DNA of 64,000 nucleotides from PALSA-555 sp963731625 (lineage in GTDB: Bacteria > Actinomycetota > Acidimicrobiia > IMCC26256 > PALSA-555), in assembly GCA_963731625.1 (NCBI GenBank), contig CAVSWH010000004.1, forward strand, positions 310,001 through 374,000. The letters are read 5' to 3'. The notes under the pieces were generated by a model. That model made no database searches, was not told the DNA's origin, and saw only the letters and a program-made list of their open reading frames with translations. Positions 41,927-50,821 of this stretch are shown here, piece by piece. How positions within the stretch are numbered: position 1 is the stretch's first letter; each line of letters starts with the position of its first letter. The position numbers were made by a program, and so were the translations under genes.

Positions 41927-43893
41927 CGCCGCGTGGCGACGTCGGCGGCCAGGCGCGTGACGAACGCGTCGACCGCGACGTCGCGCTCCGGGTCCTCGGT
42001 GCCGCGAGGGTTCACGCCGACGGTCCGGCCCTCGACGTCCTGGTCGCCCACGACGAGCACGTAGGGCACCTTCTGGAGCTTCGCGTCACGCACCCGGGCG
42101 CGCAGCGTGTCGAGGTGGGCGGCGACGAGCTCGACGCGGTAGCCGTCGCCGGTGAGACGGTTGACGACGTCGGTGGCGTAGGCGTCGTGGCGGTCGGCGA
42201 CGGGCAGGACGGTCACCTGCACCGGGGCGAGCCAGGCCGGCAACGCGCCCGCGTAGTGCTCGAGCACGATCGCGAAGAAGCGCTCGATCGATCCGAAGAG
42301 GGCGCGGTGGATCATCACCGGGCGGCGCCGCTCGTTGTCGGCGCCGACGTAGTGCAGGTCGAAGCGCTCAGGGAGCTGGAAGTCGAGCTGGATCGTCGAG
42401 ATCTGCCAGGTGCGCCCGATCGCGTCACGCGCCTGGACGGAGATCTTCGGCCCGTAGAACGCACCGCCGCCCTCGTCGAGGAGGAACTCGAGGCCCATGC
42501 TCTCGCCGACCTCGCGAAGGACTTGGGTCGCCTCGTCCCAGTCGGCGTCGCTCCCGAACGACTTCCCCTCGGGCCGGGTGGAGAGCTCGAGGTCGAAGTC
42601 GGCGAGCCCGTAGTCGCGCAGCACCTGGCGCACGAACTCGATGATCGAGCGGACCTCGTCGGCCATCTGCTCGCGGGTGCAGAAGATGTGCGCGTCGTCC
42701 ATGGTGAGGCCGCGGACGCGGGTGAGCCCGTGCACGACGCCCGAGCGCTCGTAGCGGTACACCGTCCCGAACTCGAAGAACCGCAGCGGCAGCTCGCGGT
42801 AGGAGCGGGGATGGCTGCGGTAGATGAGGATGTGGAACGGGCAGTTCATCGGCTTCACGTAGTACGCGGTGCCGGCGGCGGATCCCTCGTCGACGAGCAT
42901 CGGCGGGTACATGTTCTCGGCGAACGTCTGGAGGTGCCCGCTCTCCTCGAAGAGCTGCGCCTTCGTGATGTGGGGCGTGTTCACGAACGAGTAGCCGGCC
43001 GCCTCGTGTCGCCGGCGGGAGTCGTCCTCCATCACGAGGCGCACGATGCCGCCCTTCGGGTGGAAGACCGGCAGGCCCGAGCCGATCTCCTCCGGGAAGG
43101 AGAACAGGTCGAGCTCCGCACCGAGGCGGCGGTGGTCGCGCCGCTCGGCCTCCTCGAGGCGGTGGAGGTGCTCGGCGAGCGCGGCCTCGGACTCCCATGC
43201 CGTCCCGTAGATGCGCTGCAGCGCCGGCTGGTGCTCGTCGCCGCGCCAGTAGGCGCCGGCGACGCGCATGAGCCGGAACGCCCCCAGCCGGCCCGTGGTC
43301 GGGACGTGCGGCCCCCGGCAGAGGTCGACGAACGCGCCGTCGCCCCGGGGGTTGCGGTACACGGAGATGACGGCGCCGTCGCCGACCTCGCTCGTGTCGA
43401 CGCGCTCGATGATCTCTCGCTTGAACGGCTGGTCGGCGAAGAGGGTCAGGCCCTCGTCGCGGGCCACCTCGTCGCGGCGGAAGGGCTGGTCCTCGGCGAC
43501 GATCTCGCGCATCCGGGCGCTGATGCGCTCGAGGTCCTCGTCGGTGAAGTGGGCGCCGTCGGGGAGGAGGAAGTCGTAGTAGAAGCCGTCCTCGATCGCC
43601 GGCCCGATGGCGTACTGCGCGCCGGGGAACAGGTCGGTGACGGCCTGGGCGAGCACGTGGGCGGTCGAGTGGCGCAGCACCTCGCGCCCCTCGGGCGTCG
43701 CGGGGGTGACGAGACGCAGGCGCACGTCATGGTCGAGTGGCCGGTCCAGGTCGACCCACTGGTCGTCGACGATCGCGGCGAGGACGTCGCGCGCCAGGCG
43801 CGGCCCGATGCTCGCCGCGACCTGCGCCGGCGTGGTGCCCTTCGGGACGTCCTTCGTCGACCCGTCGGGCAGCGTGATCGTGACGTCGGCCAT
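41923..43893 (-). CDS. thrS: Threonyl-tRNA synthetase
   Basis: Class II synthetase with editing. The 656-residue protein has an N-terminal TGS domain (VTITLPDGSTKDVPKGTTPAQVAASI), the editing domain with RHSTAHVLAQAV and a distal Cys/His site (FVDLCRGPHVP), the catalytic core with zinc ligands in KPMNCPFHI, and MIHRALFGSIERFFAIVLEHYAG, then the anticodon domain. ATG at 43893. The mshC stop lies 26 bp upstream. Confidence 0.96.
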   Translation of the reverse strand: MADVTITLPDGSTKDVPKGTTPAQVAASIGPRLARDVLAAIVDDQWVDLDRPLDHDVRLRLVTPATPEGREVLRHSTAHVLAQAVTDLFPGAQYAIGPAIEDGFYYDFLLPDGAHFTDEDLERISARMREIVAEDQPFRRDEVARDEGLTLFADQPFKREIIERVDTSEVGDGAVISVYRNPRGDGAFVDLCRGPHVPTTGRLGAFRLMRVAGAYWRGDEHQPALQRIYGTAWESEAALAEHLHRLEEAERRDHRRLGAELDLFSFPEEIGSGLPVFHPKGGIVRLVMEDDSRRRHEAAGYSFVNTPHITKAQLFEESGHLQTFAENMYPPMLVDEGSAAGTAYYVKPMNCPFHILIYRSHPRSYRELPLRFFEFGTVYRYERSGVVHGLTRVRGLTMDDAHIFCTREQMADEVRSIIEFVRQVLRDYGLADFDLELSTRPEGKSFGSDADWDEATQVLREVGESMGLEFLLDEGGGAFYGPKISVQARDAIGRTWQISTIQLDFQLPERFDLHYVGADNERRRPVMIHRALFGSIERFFAIVLEHYAGALPAWLAPVQVTVLPVADRHDAYATDVVNRLTGDGYRVELVAAHLDTLRARVRDAKLQKVPYVLVVGDQDVEGRTVGVNPRGTEDPERDVAVDAFVTRLAADVATRR

Positions 43894-43919
43894 CGACTCG
43901 ACGGTATCCGACGAGGCCG

Positions 43920-45116
43920 TCACGACCCCGACGTGTTCTCGTCCGCCCGGTCGAGCTCGACGCCGATCAGCGTGCCGAGCTCGCGCAGCGCCGCGGGCGC
44001 GCGTGGGTCGTCGCCTTCGGAGAGCACGGCGCTCGCGAGGTCGTCGAGCGCCTCGACGGCGCGGGGCGCGTCGAGGTCGGAGTCGAGCGCGGCCCGCACC
44101 CGCGCCGCGAAGGGTGTCGGGTCGGGACCGCCGGGCCGGCTCGCCGCGACGACGAGGCGGTGCAGCAGCGCGATGCCCTCGTCGAGGTCGGTGTCGTACC
44201 ATTCGAACCCGGCGCGGTAGTGGTGGCGCATCAGCGCGAGGCGGATGGCGCGCGCGTCGGCGACCTTCAGGAGGTCGCTCACGAAGACGAGGTTGCCGAG
44301 CGACTTGCTCATCTTCTCGCCCTCGTAGCTGACCATCGCCGAGTGCATCCAGTGGCGGGCGAACGGCGCGCCGGTGACGCTCTCGCTCTGGGCGATCTCG
44401 CACTCGTGGTGCGGGAAGATCAGGTCGGTCCCGCCGCCGTGCAGGTCGAGCGGCGTCCCGAGGTTCTCGGTCGCCATGACCGAGCACTCGATGTGCCAGC
44501 CGGGCCGTCCGACGCCGAACGGCGCCCGCCAGGCGGGCTCGTCGGCAAGCGAGGGCTGCCACAGCACGAAGTCGAGCGGGTCGCGCCGGTGCGGGTCCTC
44601 GGGGCGGCCGCCGCGCGCCGCGGCGAGGCGGATCATGTGGTCGCGGGAGTAGTGGGACAGCTCCCCGAAGCGCGGGAACGTGGAGACGTCGAAGTAGACG
44701 GTGCCGTGGGTGAGGTAGGCGTGGCCCCCGTCGAGCAGCTGGCCGATCATCTCGATCATCCCGGGCACCGCGTCGGTGGCCCGCGGCTCGGCCACCGGTG
44801 GGCGCATCCCGAGGGCGTCCATGTCGGACCAGAAGCGGGCCAGCTCGGCCTCGGCGAGCTCGAGGTACGGGATCCCGAGCTCGCGGGCCTTCGGGAGGAT
44901 CGAGTCGTCGACGTCGGTGACGTTGCGCACCATGCGCACCTCATGGCCGAGCTCCTCGAGGCGGCGCGCCAGGAGGTCGTACGCGAGGTAGGTGGCGGCA
45001 TGACCGAGGTGGGTCGAGTCGTACGGGGTGATGCCGCACACGTACATGCGCACGACCGGCCCGGCCTCGAAGTCGACGACCTCGCGCCGCGCCGTGTCGA
45101 AGAGCCGCACGGTCAC
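43920..45116 (-). CDS. mshC: Cysteine:glucosaminyl-inositol ligase MshC (mycothiol biosynthesis)
   Basis: ATP-dependent ligase joining cysteine to GlcN-inositol, the third mycothiol step. The 398-residue protein resembles CysRS but has the MshC signatures CGITPYDSTHLGHAATYLAYDLL in place of the CysRS CGPTVYDYxHIGNAR, and GRPGWHIECSVMA. Zinc ligands are in MYVCG, HIECS and FPHHECEIA; the KMSKS loop is GEKMSKSLGN. It lacks the long C-terminal tRNA-binding region of CysRS. GTG at 45116, five bases after the npdG stop. Predicts that this organism uses mycothiol. Confidence 0.9.
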   Translation of the reverse strand: MTVRLFDTARREVVDFEAGPVVRMYVCGITPYDSTHLGHAATYLAYDLLARRLEELGHEVRMVRNVTDVDDSILPKARELGIPYLELAEAELARFWSDMDALGMRPPVAEPRATDAVPGMIEMIGQLLDGGHAYLTHGTVYFDVSTFPRFGELSHYSRDHMIRLAAARGGRPEDPHRRDPLDFVLWQPSLADEPAWRAPFGVGRPGWHIECSVMATENLGTPLDLHGGGTDLIFPHHECEIAQSESVTGAPFARHWMHSAMVSYEGEKMSKSLGNLVFVSDLLKVADARAIRLALMRHHYRAGFEWYDTDLDEGIALLHRLVVAASRPGGPDPTPFAARVRAALDSDLDAPRAVEALDDLASAVLSEGDDPRAPAALRELGTLIGVELDRADENTSGS

Positions 45117-45121
45117 GGCGT

Positions 45122-45781
45122 CTAGGCCTCGACGCCGTCGAGGCGCAGCGTGCCGTGGCCCTTGTGGCGGAGGTTCACGGTCAGGATGACCGCGGCGAAG
45201 GCCTCGACCGCGGCGGCGTTGGCGAGCGACCCGCCGTCGAGGGCCCGCAGCCCGGCGATCTCGCCGAGAAGCCCCATGACCTGGCGCCTCGCGTCGTCGT
45301 CGTCGCCGCACACCACCACGTCGGTCTGGAGCGGCGTGTCGAGCTCGCCCATCGCGCCGGCCGGGACGTGCTGGAGCGCGGCGACCACGCGGGCGTCCGG
45401 TGCGGCGGCCTGCATCGCGGCCGCGAGCGAGCCCTCGGGCGGCATCACGGGACGAAACTCGCGGCCCTCCTTGCGCAGGCCGTTCGCCATCGCGATGACG
45501 ACCTTGCCGGCGAGCTGCGCGGCGTGAGCCTGGGTGGTCTCGAGCGCCGCCTCCCAGTTGGTGGCCACGACGACGAGGTCAGCCGCCGCGGCCGCCTCGT
45601 CGTTCGTCGCGGGATGCAGCGAGGCGAGGCGGCTCCCCCACTTCGTCTGCAGCTCCTCGACGACGGTCGCGGCGCGCGCCCGCTGCCGCGAGCCGGCAAG
45701 CACCATGTGGCCGGCGTCGGCGAGGCGCGCCGCGATGCCGCGACCCGCCGGGCCTGTGGCGCCGAGCACACCGATCTCCAT
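45122..45781 (-). CDS. npdG: NADPH:F420 oxidoreductase-like protein NpdG
   Basis: Transfers hydride between NADPH and coenzyme F420. The 219-residue protein opens MEIGVLGATGPAGRGIAARLADAGHMVLAGSR (Rossmann fold with GATGxxG), has VVVATNWEAALE, and ends with the domain containing LNxx-like KGHGTLRLDG; this is the bacterial NpdG layout. Begins at ATG 45781, just before the divergent small plus-strand gene. Together with the PPOX gene it indicates F420 use. Confidence 0.85.
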   Translation of the reverse strand: MEIGVLGATGPAGRGIAARLADAGHMVLAGSRQRARAATVVEELQTKWGSRLASLHPATNDEAAAAADLVVVATNWEAALETTQAHAAQLAGKVVIAMANGLRKEGREFRPVMPPEGSLAAAMQAAAPDARVVAALQHVPAGAMGELDTPLQTDVVVCGDDDDARRQVMGLLGEIAGLRALDGGSLANAAAVEAFAAVILTVNLRHKGHGTLRLDGVEA

Positions 45782-45830
45782 CGGGCGCCAGCATGGCACG
45801 GGCGCGACGCACGAACGGCCGGTTCGGCCC

Positions 45831-45836
45831 TACGCT
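45831..45836 (+). promoter_or_regulatory. -10-like TACGCT for a probably leaderless message
   Basis: TACGCT ends seven bases before the GTG at 45844, the spacing at which transcription begins at the start codon. No ribosome site is present. No strong -35. Confidence 0.4.
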
Positions 45837-45843
45837 GGGCGGC

Positions 45844-46047
45844 GTGGAGCAGGCGTCGCGACCTCGTGCGCCGTGGTCACTGAAGGCGTTCGGGATCATC
45901 GTGCTGGCGCTGCTCGCCTGGCTGCTGCTCGGCTCGGCCCTCAGCGTCGCCCGTGCCGCGGTCGCGATCGCGGGCTACGTGATCGTCGCCTTGGTGGCGT
46001 ACACGGTCGGCAAGTGGGTCGGCCGTCACGCCGCGCCGCGGGCGTGA
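45844..46047 (+). CDS. Small membrane protein of unknown function
   Basis: From GTG 45844 a 67-residue protein with one or two hydrophobic segments (about residues 12-30 and 34-50) and a basic tail. An earlier in-frame ATG at 45793 would add 17 polar residues but lies before the probable -10 element, so the shorter form is preferred. It is divergent from npdG and convergent to dnaE. I do not recognise a family. Confidence 0.55.
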   Translation: MEQASRPRAPWSLKAFGIIVLALLAWLLLGSALSVARAAVAIAGYVIVALVAYTVGKWVGRHAAPRA

Positions 46048-46063
46048 CGCCGGCGCGACCGGC
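46024..46063. terminator. Bidirectional terminator-like hairpins between the small gene and dnaE
   Basis: CGTCACGCC (46024-46032) and GGCGTGACG (46041-46049) form a perfect 9 bp stem with an 8-base loop spanning the small gene's stop codon. A second stem GCCGG/CCGGC follows at 46049-46063. dnaE ends at 46066 on the other strand, so both transcripts meet here. No T run. Confidence 0.5.
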
Positions 46064-46065
46064 CC

Positions 46066-49000
46066 TCAGCTGATGCAGTCGGGTCCGAGCAGGATCCGCA
46101 GCTCGGCGTAGAGCCCGTTCGTGGCGTCGACGCAGTAGTCGTCGGCGAGGCGCAGCACCGTGGTGCGCTCGGGCCGCTCGAGGTGCACGAACACGGGGCT
46201 GTCGCCGGGGTGGCGGGCGAGGAGCTCGCGGAGCTCGCCGATGCGGGTGTCGGAGAGCCGCGTCAGCTGCACGCGGAGACGGACGGGTGCCGAGCCCTCG
46301 AGGGTGATCTCGGGCCGCGACAGCTCCATCGCGACGATCTTGGGCTGCTCGTCGCGGCGGTCGACCCGGCCGCGGACGCACACGATGGCGTCGTCCTCGA
46401 GCAGATGCCCGTACTCGGTCATGGTCTTCGGGAACACCATGACGTCGAGGGCGGCGCCGAGGTCCTCGAGCACGAACGTCGCCATGAGGTCGCCCTTGCG
46501 CGTGTACTTGCGGGCGAGCGACGTGACGATCCCGCCGACCGTCTTCGCCTCGCCCTCCCGGCCGTCGCGGAACTCGGCCAGCGTGCAGTCGACGTGGCGT
46601 CGGAGCGCGCTCTCGGTGCCGAGGAGCGGATGGTCGCTCACGTAGAGGCCGAGCATCTCCTTCTCGAAGTCGAGGCGGGTCTTGCGGTCGAACTCCGTGT
46701 CGGGGATCGCGGTCGGCTCGCCGAGCGTCGGGCCCTCACCGTCGGTGCCGTCACCAAAGAGGCTCATGATCCCGGCGTCGCGCTCACGGCGTCGGGCGAC
46801 GGCCTGGTCGACGATCGGCTCGAAGGCGTGGAGGAGCCCCTGGCGGGGATGGCCCAGCGAGTCGAAGCCACCGGCCTTGATGAGCGACTCGATGGTCCGC
46901 TTGTTGAGCGCCGCCGGGTCGACCCGGGCGCAGAAGTCGTGGAAGTCCTCGAAGGGCCCGCCCTCGGTGCGGGCCTCGACGACCATCGCGACGACGCCTT
47001 CCCCGACGTTGCGCACGGCGGAGAGGCCGAAGCGGATCGACGGACGGTCGTCGGTGCCGGCGTGCACCGAGAAGTCCGAGACGGACTCGTTCACGTCGGG
47101 GACGAGCACCTCGATGTGCTGCTGGCGGCACTCGGAGAGGAACACCGCCGTCTGGTCCTTGTTGGTGCGGACGCTCGTGAGCAGCGCCGCGAGGTACTCG
47201 ACGGGGAAGTTCGCCTTCAGGTACGCCGTCTGGTACGCGAGGTAGCCGTACCCGACGCTGTGCGACTTGTTGAACGAGTAGTCGGCGAAGGGCTCGATCG
47301 TGTCGAAGATGCGCTCGCCGAACGCGCGGTCGTGGCCGAGCGCGACGCAGCCGTCGACGAACTTCGAGCGCTCCCGGGCGATCAGCGCCCGGTCCTTCTT
47401 GCCCGTCGCCTTGCGGAGGTTGTCGGCCTCCTCGAGCGTGTACCCGGCGAGGCGCTGCGCCACGAGCATGAGCTGCTCCTGGTAGATCATCAGCCCGTAC
47501 GTCGGGGACAGGATCGGCTCGAGGTCGGGGTGCGGATAGTCGACCGGCCGTCGACCGTTCTTGCGGTCGGCGTACGCCGTGTGCCAGTTCTGGGCCATCG
47601 GGCCCGGCCGGTAGAGGGCGACCATGGCGGCGATGTCCTCGAACGTCGTCGGCGCGAGCCGCTGCAGCAGGGCGCGCACCGGCCCACCCTCCAGCTGGAA
47701 CACGCCGATCGTGTCGCCCTTGCGCAGCAGATCGAACGTCTTCGCGTCGTCGAGGGGCACCCGGTCGATGTCGGGCCGCTCCCCGGTGCGCGCCGCGACG
47801 AGGTCGAGGGTGATGTCGAGCACGTCGAGGTTGCGCAGCCCGAGGAAGTCCATCTTCAGCAGCCCGAGCCGCTCGACGCCGTGCATCTCGTACTGGGTGA
47901 CGATCGGCGCGTCGGCGAGGTCGCGCCCGGGCTCGGGCTTGCGCTGCACGGGCAGGTACTCGGTGAGCGGCTCGCGGGCGATCACCACGGCGGCGGCGTG
48001 GATGCCGTCCTGGCGGCGCAGGCCCTCGAGGCCGCGGGCCACGTCGATGACGCGCCGCGCGTCGGGGTCGTCGGCGTAGAGGTCGCGCAGCTCCGAGGCC
48101 ATCTTGTAGCCGTCCTCGTGCTGGGCGACCGGCTCGAGGCAGGCGGCGAGCGGCGTGTCGCGGCCCATGATGAGTGGCGGCATGAGCTTGGCGATCCGGT
48201 CGCCCATCCCGTACGGATAGCCGAGCACCCGCGACGCGTCCCGCACGGCGGCTCGGGCCTTGATCGTCGAGAACGTGATGATCTGCGCGACGTGGTCGGC
48301 GCCGTAGCGCTCCGAGGCGTAGCGGATCATCTCGGCGCGGGAGCGCGAGTCGAAGTCCATGTCGATGTCGGGCATCTCGCGCCGGCCCGGGTTCAAGAAG
48401 CGCTCGAAGAGCAGCCCGTAGCGGATCGGGTCGATGTCGACAATGCGCAGGCAGTACGCGACGCAGGACCCGGCGGCGCTGCCCCGGCCGGGCCCGACCC
48501 GGATGTCGCGCTCGCGGGCGTGGCGGACGAGGTCCCAAACGACGAGGAAGTACGCCGAGAACCCCATCGTCTTGATGACGCCGAGCTCGTACTCGATGCG
48601 CTCACCGACCGCGGTCGGGATCGGCTCGCCGTAGCGGTCGGCGGCGCCGCGCAGCGTGAGCTCGCGCAGGTAGGAGTCCTCGTCGTGGCCCTCCGGCGTC
48701 GCGAACGACGGGAGGACGGCCTGGTCGAACTCGATGTCGAGGTCGGCGCGCTCGGCGACGAGCAGCGTGTTGTCGCACGCCTCCTCGTAGTCGGAGAACA
48801 CGGCGCGCATCTCGGCCGCCGACTTCAGGTAGAACTCCTGGCCCTCGAACTTCAGCCGGTTCGGGTCGTCCTGGGTCGAGCCGGTCTGGACGCAGAGCAG
48901 CGCGTCGTGGGCCTCGGCGTCCTCGCGGCGGGTGTAGTGGCTGTCGTTCGTGGCGAGCAGCGGCGCGCCCAGCTCGCGGGCGATGCGCACGAGCGACGGG

Positions 49001-49563
49001 TTGACCCGCGCCTGGTCGGCGAGGCCGTGGTCCTGCAGCTCGATGAAGAACTGCTCCCGTCCGAGGACGTCCTGGAAGCGCGCCGCGAGGTCGCGCCCGG
49101 CCGTCTCGTCCCCGGCGAGCAGCGCCTGGCATACCGCGCTGCCGAGGCAGCCGCTCGTCGCGAGGAGCCCCTCGCCGTGGTGCTCGAGGAGCTCGAAGTC
49201 GACACGCGGCTTGTAGAAGAACCCCTCGAGGTACGCCTGCGACGAGATCCGGATCAGGTTGCGGTAGCCGGCCTCGTTCTCGGCGAGCAGCGTGAGGTGG
49301 AAGATGTCGTGCTCGTCGCGGCGCGGCCGGTCGAAGCGGCTCGCGGTGACGAAGTAGGCCTCCATGCCGATGATCGGCTTGATCCCCGCGTCGCGCGCCG
49401 CGCCGTAGAACTCGAGGACGCCGTACATGTTCCCGTGGTCGGTGATCCCGACCGCGGGCTGCCCGTCGGCCGCGGCGGTCGCGATGACGTCGCTGACCCG
49501 GGCCGCCCCGTCGAGCATCGAGTACTCGGTGTGGAGGTGCAGGTGGACGAACGAGCTGGCCAC
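46066..49563 (-). CDS. dnaE: DNA polymerase III alpha subunit
   Basis: Main replicative polymerase. The 1165-residue DnaE1-type protein begins with the PHP domain (HLHLHTEYSMLDGAARVSD), has the C-family palm with GPGRGSAAGSCVAYCL and catalytic aspartates in PDIDMDFDSRSR, the fingers with ATGKKD, the NKSHSVGYGYLAYQTAYLKANFPVEYLAALLTS block, tandem HhH and a C-terminal OB domain (VGGIVTSLARKYTRKGDLMATFVLEDLGA). GTG start at 49563. A 20 bp palindrome lies 28 bp upstream. Confidence 0.96.
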   Translation of the reverse strand: MASSFVHLHLHTEYSMLDGAARVSDVIATAAADGQPAVGITDHGNMYGVLEFYGAARDAGIKPIIGMEAYFVTASRFDRPRRDEHDIFHLTLLAENEAGYRNLIRISSQAYLEGFFYKPRVDFELLEHHGEGLLATSGCLGSAVCQALLAGDETAGRDLAARFQDVLGREQFFIELQDHGLADQARVNPSLVRIARELGAPLLATNDSHYTRREDAEAHDALLCVQTGSTQDDPNRLKFEGQEFYLKSAAEMRAVFSDYEEACDNTLLVAERADLDIEFDQAVLPSFATPEGHDEDSYLRELTLRGAADRYGEPIPTAVGERIEYELGVIKTMGFSAYFLVVWDLVRHARERDIRVGPGRGSAAGSCVAYCLRIVDIDPIRYGLLFERFLNPGRREMPDIDMDFDSRSRAEMIRYASERYGADHVAQIITFSTIKARAAVRDASRVLGYPYGMGDRIAKLMPPLIMGRDTPLAACLEPVAQHEDGYKMASELRDLYADDPDARRVIDVARGLEGLRRQDGIHAAAVVIAREPLTEYLPVQRKPEPGRDLADAPIVTQYEMHGVERLGLLKMDFLGLRNLDVLDITLDLVAARTGERPDIDRVPLDDAKTFDLLRKGDTIGVFQLEGGPVRALLQRLAPTTFEDIAAMVALYRPGPMAQNWHTAYADRKNGRRPVDYPHPDLEPILSPTYGLMIYQEQLMLVAQRLAGYTLEEADNLRKATGKKDRALIARERSKFVDGCVALGHDRAFGERIFDTIEPFADYSFNKSHSVGYGYLAYQTAYLKANFPVEYLAALLTSVRTNKDQTAVFLSECRQQHIEVLVPDVNESVSDFSVHAGTDDRPSIRFGLSAVRNVGEGVVAMVVEARTEGGPFEDFHDFCARVDPAALNKRTIESLIKAGGFDSLGHPRQGLLHAFEPIVDQAVARRRERDAGIMSLFGDGTDGEGPTLGEPTAIPDTEFDRKTRLDFEKEMLGLYVSDHPLLGTESALRRHVDCTLAEFRDGREGEAKTVGGIVTSLARKYTRKGDLMATFVLEDLGAALDVMVFPKTMTEYGHLLEDDAIVCVRGRVDRRDEQPKIVAMELSRPEITLEGSAPVRLRVQLTRLSDTRIGELRELLARHPGDSPVFVHLERPERTTVLRLADDYCVDATNGLYAELRILLGPDCIS

Positions 49564-49590
49564 GGTCCCCGCGTTCTGCCGCCTCGCCGG

Positions 49591-49612
49591 CTCTCCACAG
49601 GCCTGTGGAGAA
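49591..49612. promoter_or_regulatory. Perfect 20 bp palindrome with DnaA-box-like halves upstream of dnaE
   Basis: TCTCCACAGGCCTGTGGAGA occupies 49592-49611. On the minus strand it yields TTCTCCACA (49612-49604), 8 of 9 to the DnaA box TTATCCACA; the plus strand gives CTCTCCACA, 7 of 9. It lies between the phosphodiesterase-like gene and dnaE. It may bind DnaA or another dimeric regulator, or fold in the leader. Confidence 0.45.
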
Positions 49613-49666
49613 CTACAAGCGTGTAACTCCGAACCTACGCCGGGGGCGGCGCCACCGCAAGGGTCG

Positions 49667-50755
49667 TCAGGCTCGGCCCCGTCCGGCGAGGAGCGGCACC
49701 TGGATCTCGGCCGGGGTGAGCGAGCCGTGCGCCGACACGAGCCCCGCCTCGCGGGGGAGGGCCGGGTCGACGAACGCGACGGGGCCGCGGGCGGCGAGCA
49801 CGACGTCGCCGACACGCCGGCGTGTCGTGGCGGTCGGGGACGGACCGAGCCAGCCCTCGTCGAGCAGCTGGTCGCGGCTGAACACCCAGGCCTCGTCGGC
49901 GTAGTGGGCGGTCGCGGCGTCCAGGAGCGCCGCGGCGGCGCCGCGCGGCGCGTAGAGGTAGCGGAAGCGCCCGTCCCCGGCGCCCCGTTCCATCTGGTCG
50001 CCGAGCGCGGCAAGGGGGCGCCACCCTTCGGGGCCGACGTGCACCTGGCCGTGGTCCGAGGTGACGGCGAGAGCGGCGCGGTCGGGCAGCGCGTCGCGCA
50101 GGTCGCCGACCAGGCGATCGACGGCCCGCAGCTCGGCTTCGTAGAAGCCGTCGTGGAGCCCGTGCGCGTGCGCGACGGCGTCGACCCCGTCGTAGTAGGC
50201 GTACACGAGGGGCTCGCCGGCGGCGGCGAGCTGCCGGCACCGCTCGACGAGCGACGACAGCGTCTTCCAGCCGAGGAACCGGGTGCCGCGCAGGTGCGCT
50301 TCCGTGAACCCGGTCGCGGCGAACTCGGCCTTGGTCACGACGGGGACCGTCCGCCCGAGGAACGGCGGGTGGCGCTGGACGACGAAGGGGTCCGGCGGGT
50401 GCCGGTCGCTCGACTGCCAGGACAGCACGTTGAGCACGGCGTGGTCGATGAGGACACGGAAGCCCGTCACGCCGTGCTGGGAGGGCGCGAGCCCGGTGGT
50501 GATCGACGTGAGCGCGCTCGCCGTCGTCGACGGCGCGACCGTGGTGATGGCGCGCCCCTCCAGCGCGGCGAGCTCGGGCCGCTCCTCGGGTCGCTCGGTC
50601 GCGGCGTTCCAGCCGAGCCCGTCGAGGACCAGGAGCACGACGGTCGACGCGCCGTCCAGGACGTCGGGGAGCCAGTCCACGGGCCGCGTCCCGAGGAGCG
50701 CGGGGACCAGGTTGCTCACCGCGGCGCCGTCGTAGGCGGGACGCAGCGGCTCCAC
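49667..50755 (-). CDS. Type I phosphodiesterase/nucleotide pyrophosphatase-like protein (alkaline phosphatase superfamily)
   Basis: A 362-residue soluble protein with metal site VVLLVLDGLGWNAATE, nucleophile region ITTVAPSTTASALTSITTGLAPSQHGVTGF (Thr), then YAYYDGVDAVAHAHG, and TSDHGQVHVGPEGW with the metal-binding Asp-His. This matches the bacterial 'alkaline phosphatase family' proteins of the phosphodiesterase type. No signal peptide, so cytosolic. GTG at 50755 directly follows a TACCCT element, suggesting a leaderless transcript. Substrate unknown. Confidence 0.82.
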   Translation of the reverse strand: MEPLRPAYDGAAVSNLVPALLGTRPVDWLPDVLDGASTVVLLVLDGLGWNAATERPEERPELAALEGRAITTVAPSTTASALTSITTGLAPSQHGVTGFRVLIDHAVLNVLSWQSSDRHPPDPFVVQRHPPFLGRTVPVVTKAEFAATGFTEAHLRGTRFLGWKTLSSLVERCRQLAAAGEPLVYAYYDGVDAVAHAHGLHDGFYEAELRAVDRLVGDLRDALPDRAALAVTSDHGQVHVGPEGWRPLAALGDQMERGAGDGRFRYLYAPRGAAAALLDAATAHYADEAWVFSRDQLLDEGWLGPSPTATTRRRVGDVVLAARGPVAFVDPALPREAGLVSAHGSLTPAEIQVPLLAGRGRA

Positions 50756-50761
50756 CCGCGC

Positions 50762-50767
50762 AGGGTA
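50762..50767 (-). promoter_or_regulatory. -10-like TACCCT for a probably leaderless message
   Basis: On the minus strand TACCCT is followed by six bases and the GTG at 50755, the spacing expected when the start codon is the transcript's first codon. No ribosome site is visible. Confidence 0.4.
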
Positions 50768-50821
50768 GGGCCTCGGGATGGCGGCACCGGCGATGGCGTC
50801 GGCGTGCGACCATGGAGGCGG

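Noticed and set aside
43920..45116. Cysteinyl-tRNA synthetase
   Set aside because: GITPYDSTHLGHAATYLAYD, absence of the CysRS CGPTVYD motif and the short C-terminus identify MshC.
49592..49611. LexA (SOS) box upstream of dnaE
   Set aside because: The palindrome lacks the actinobacterial CGAAC-N4-GTTCG pattern.
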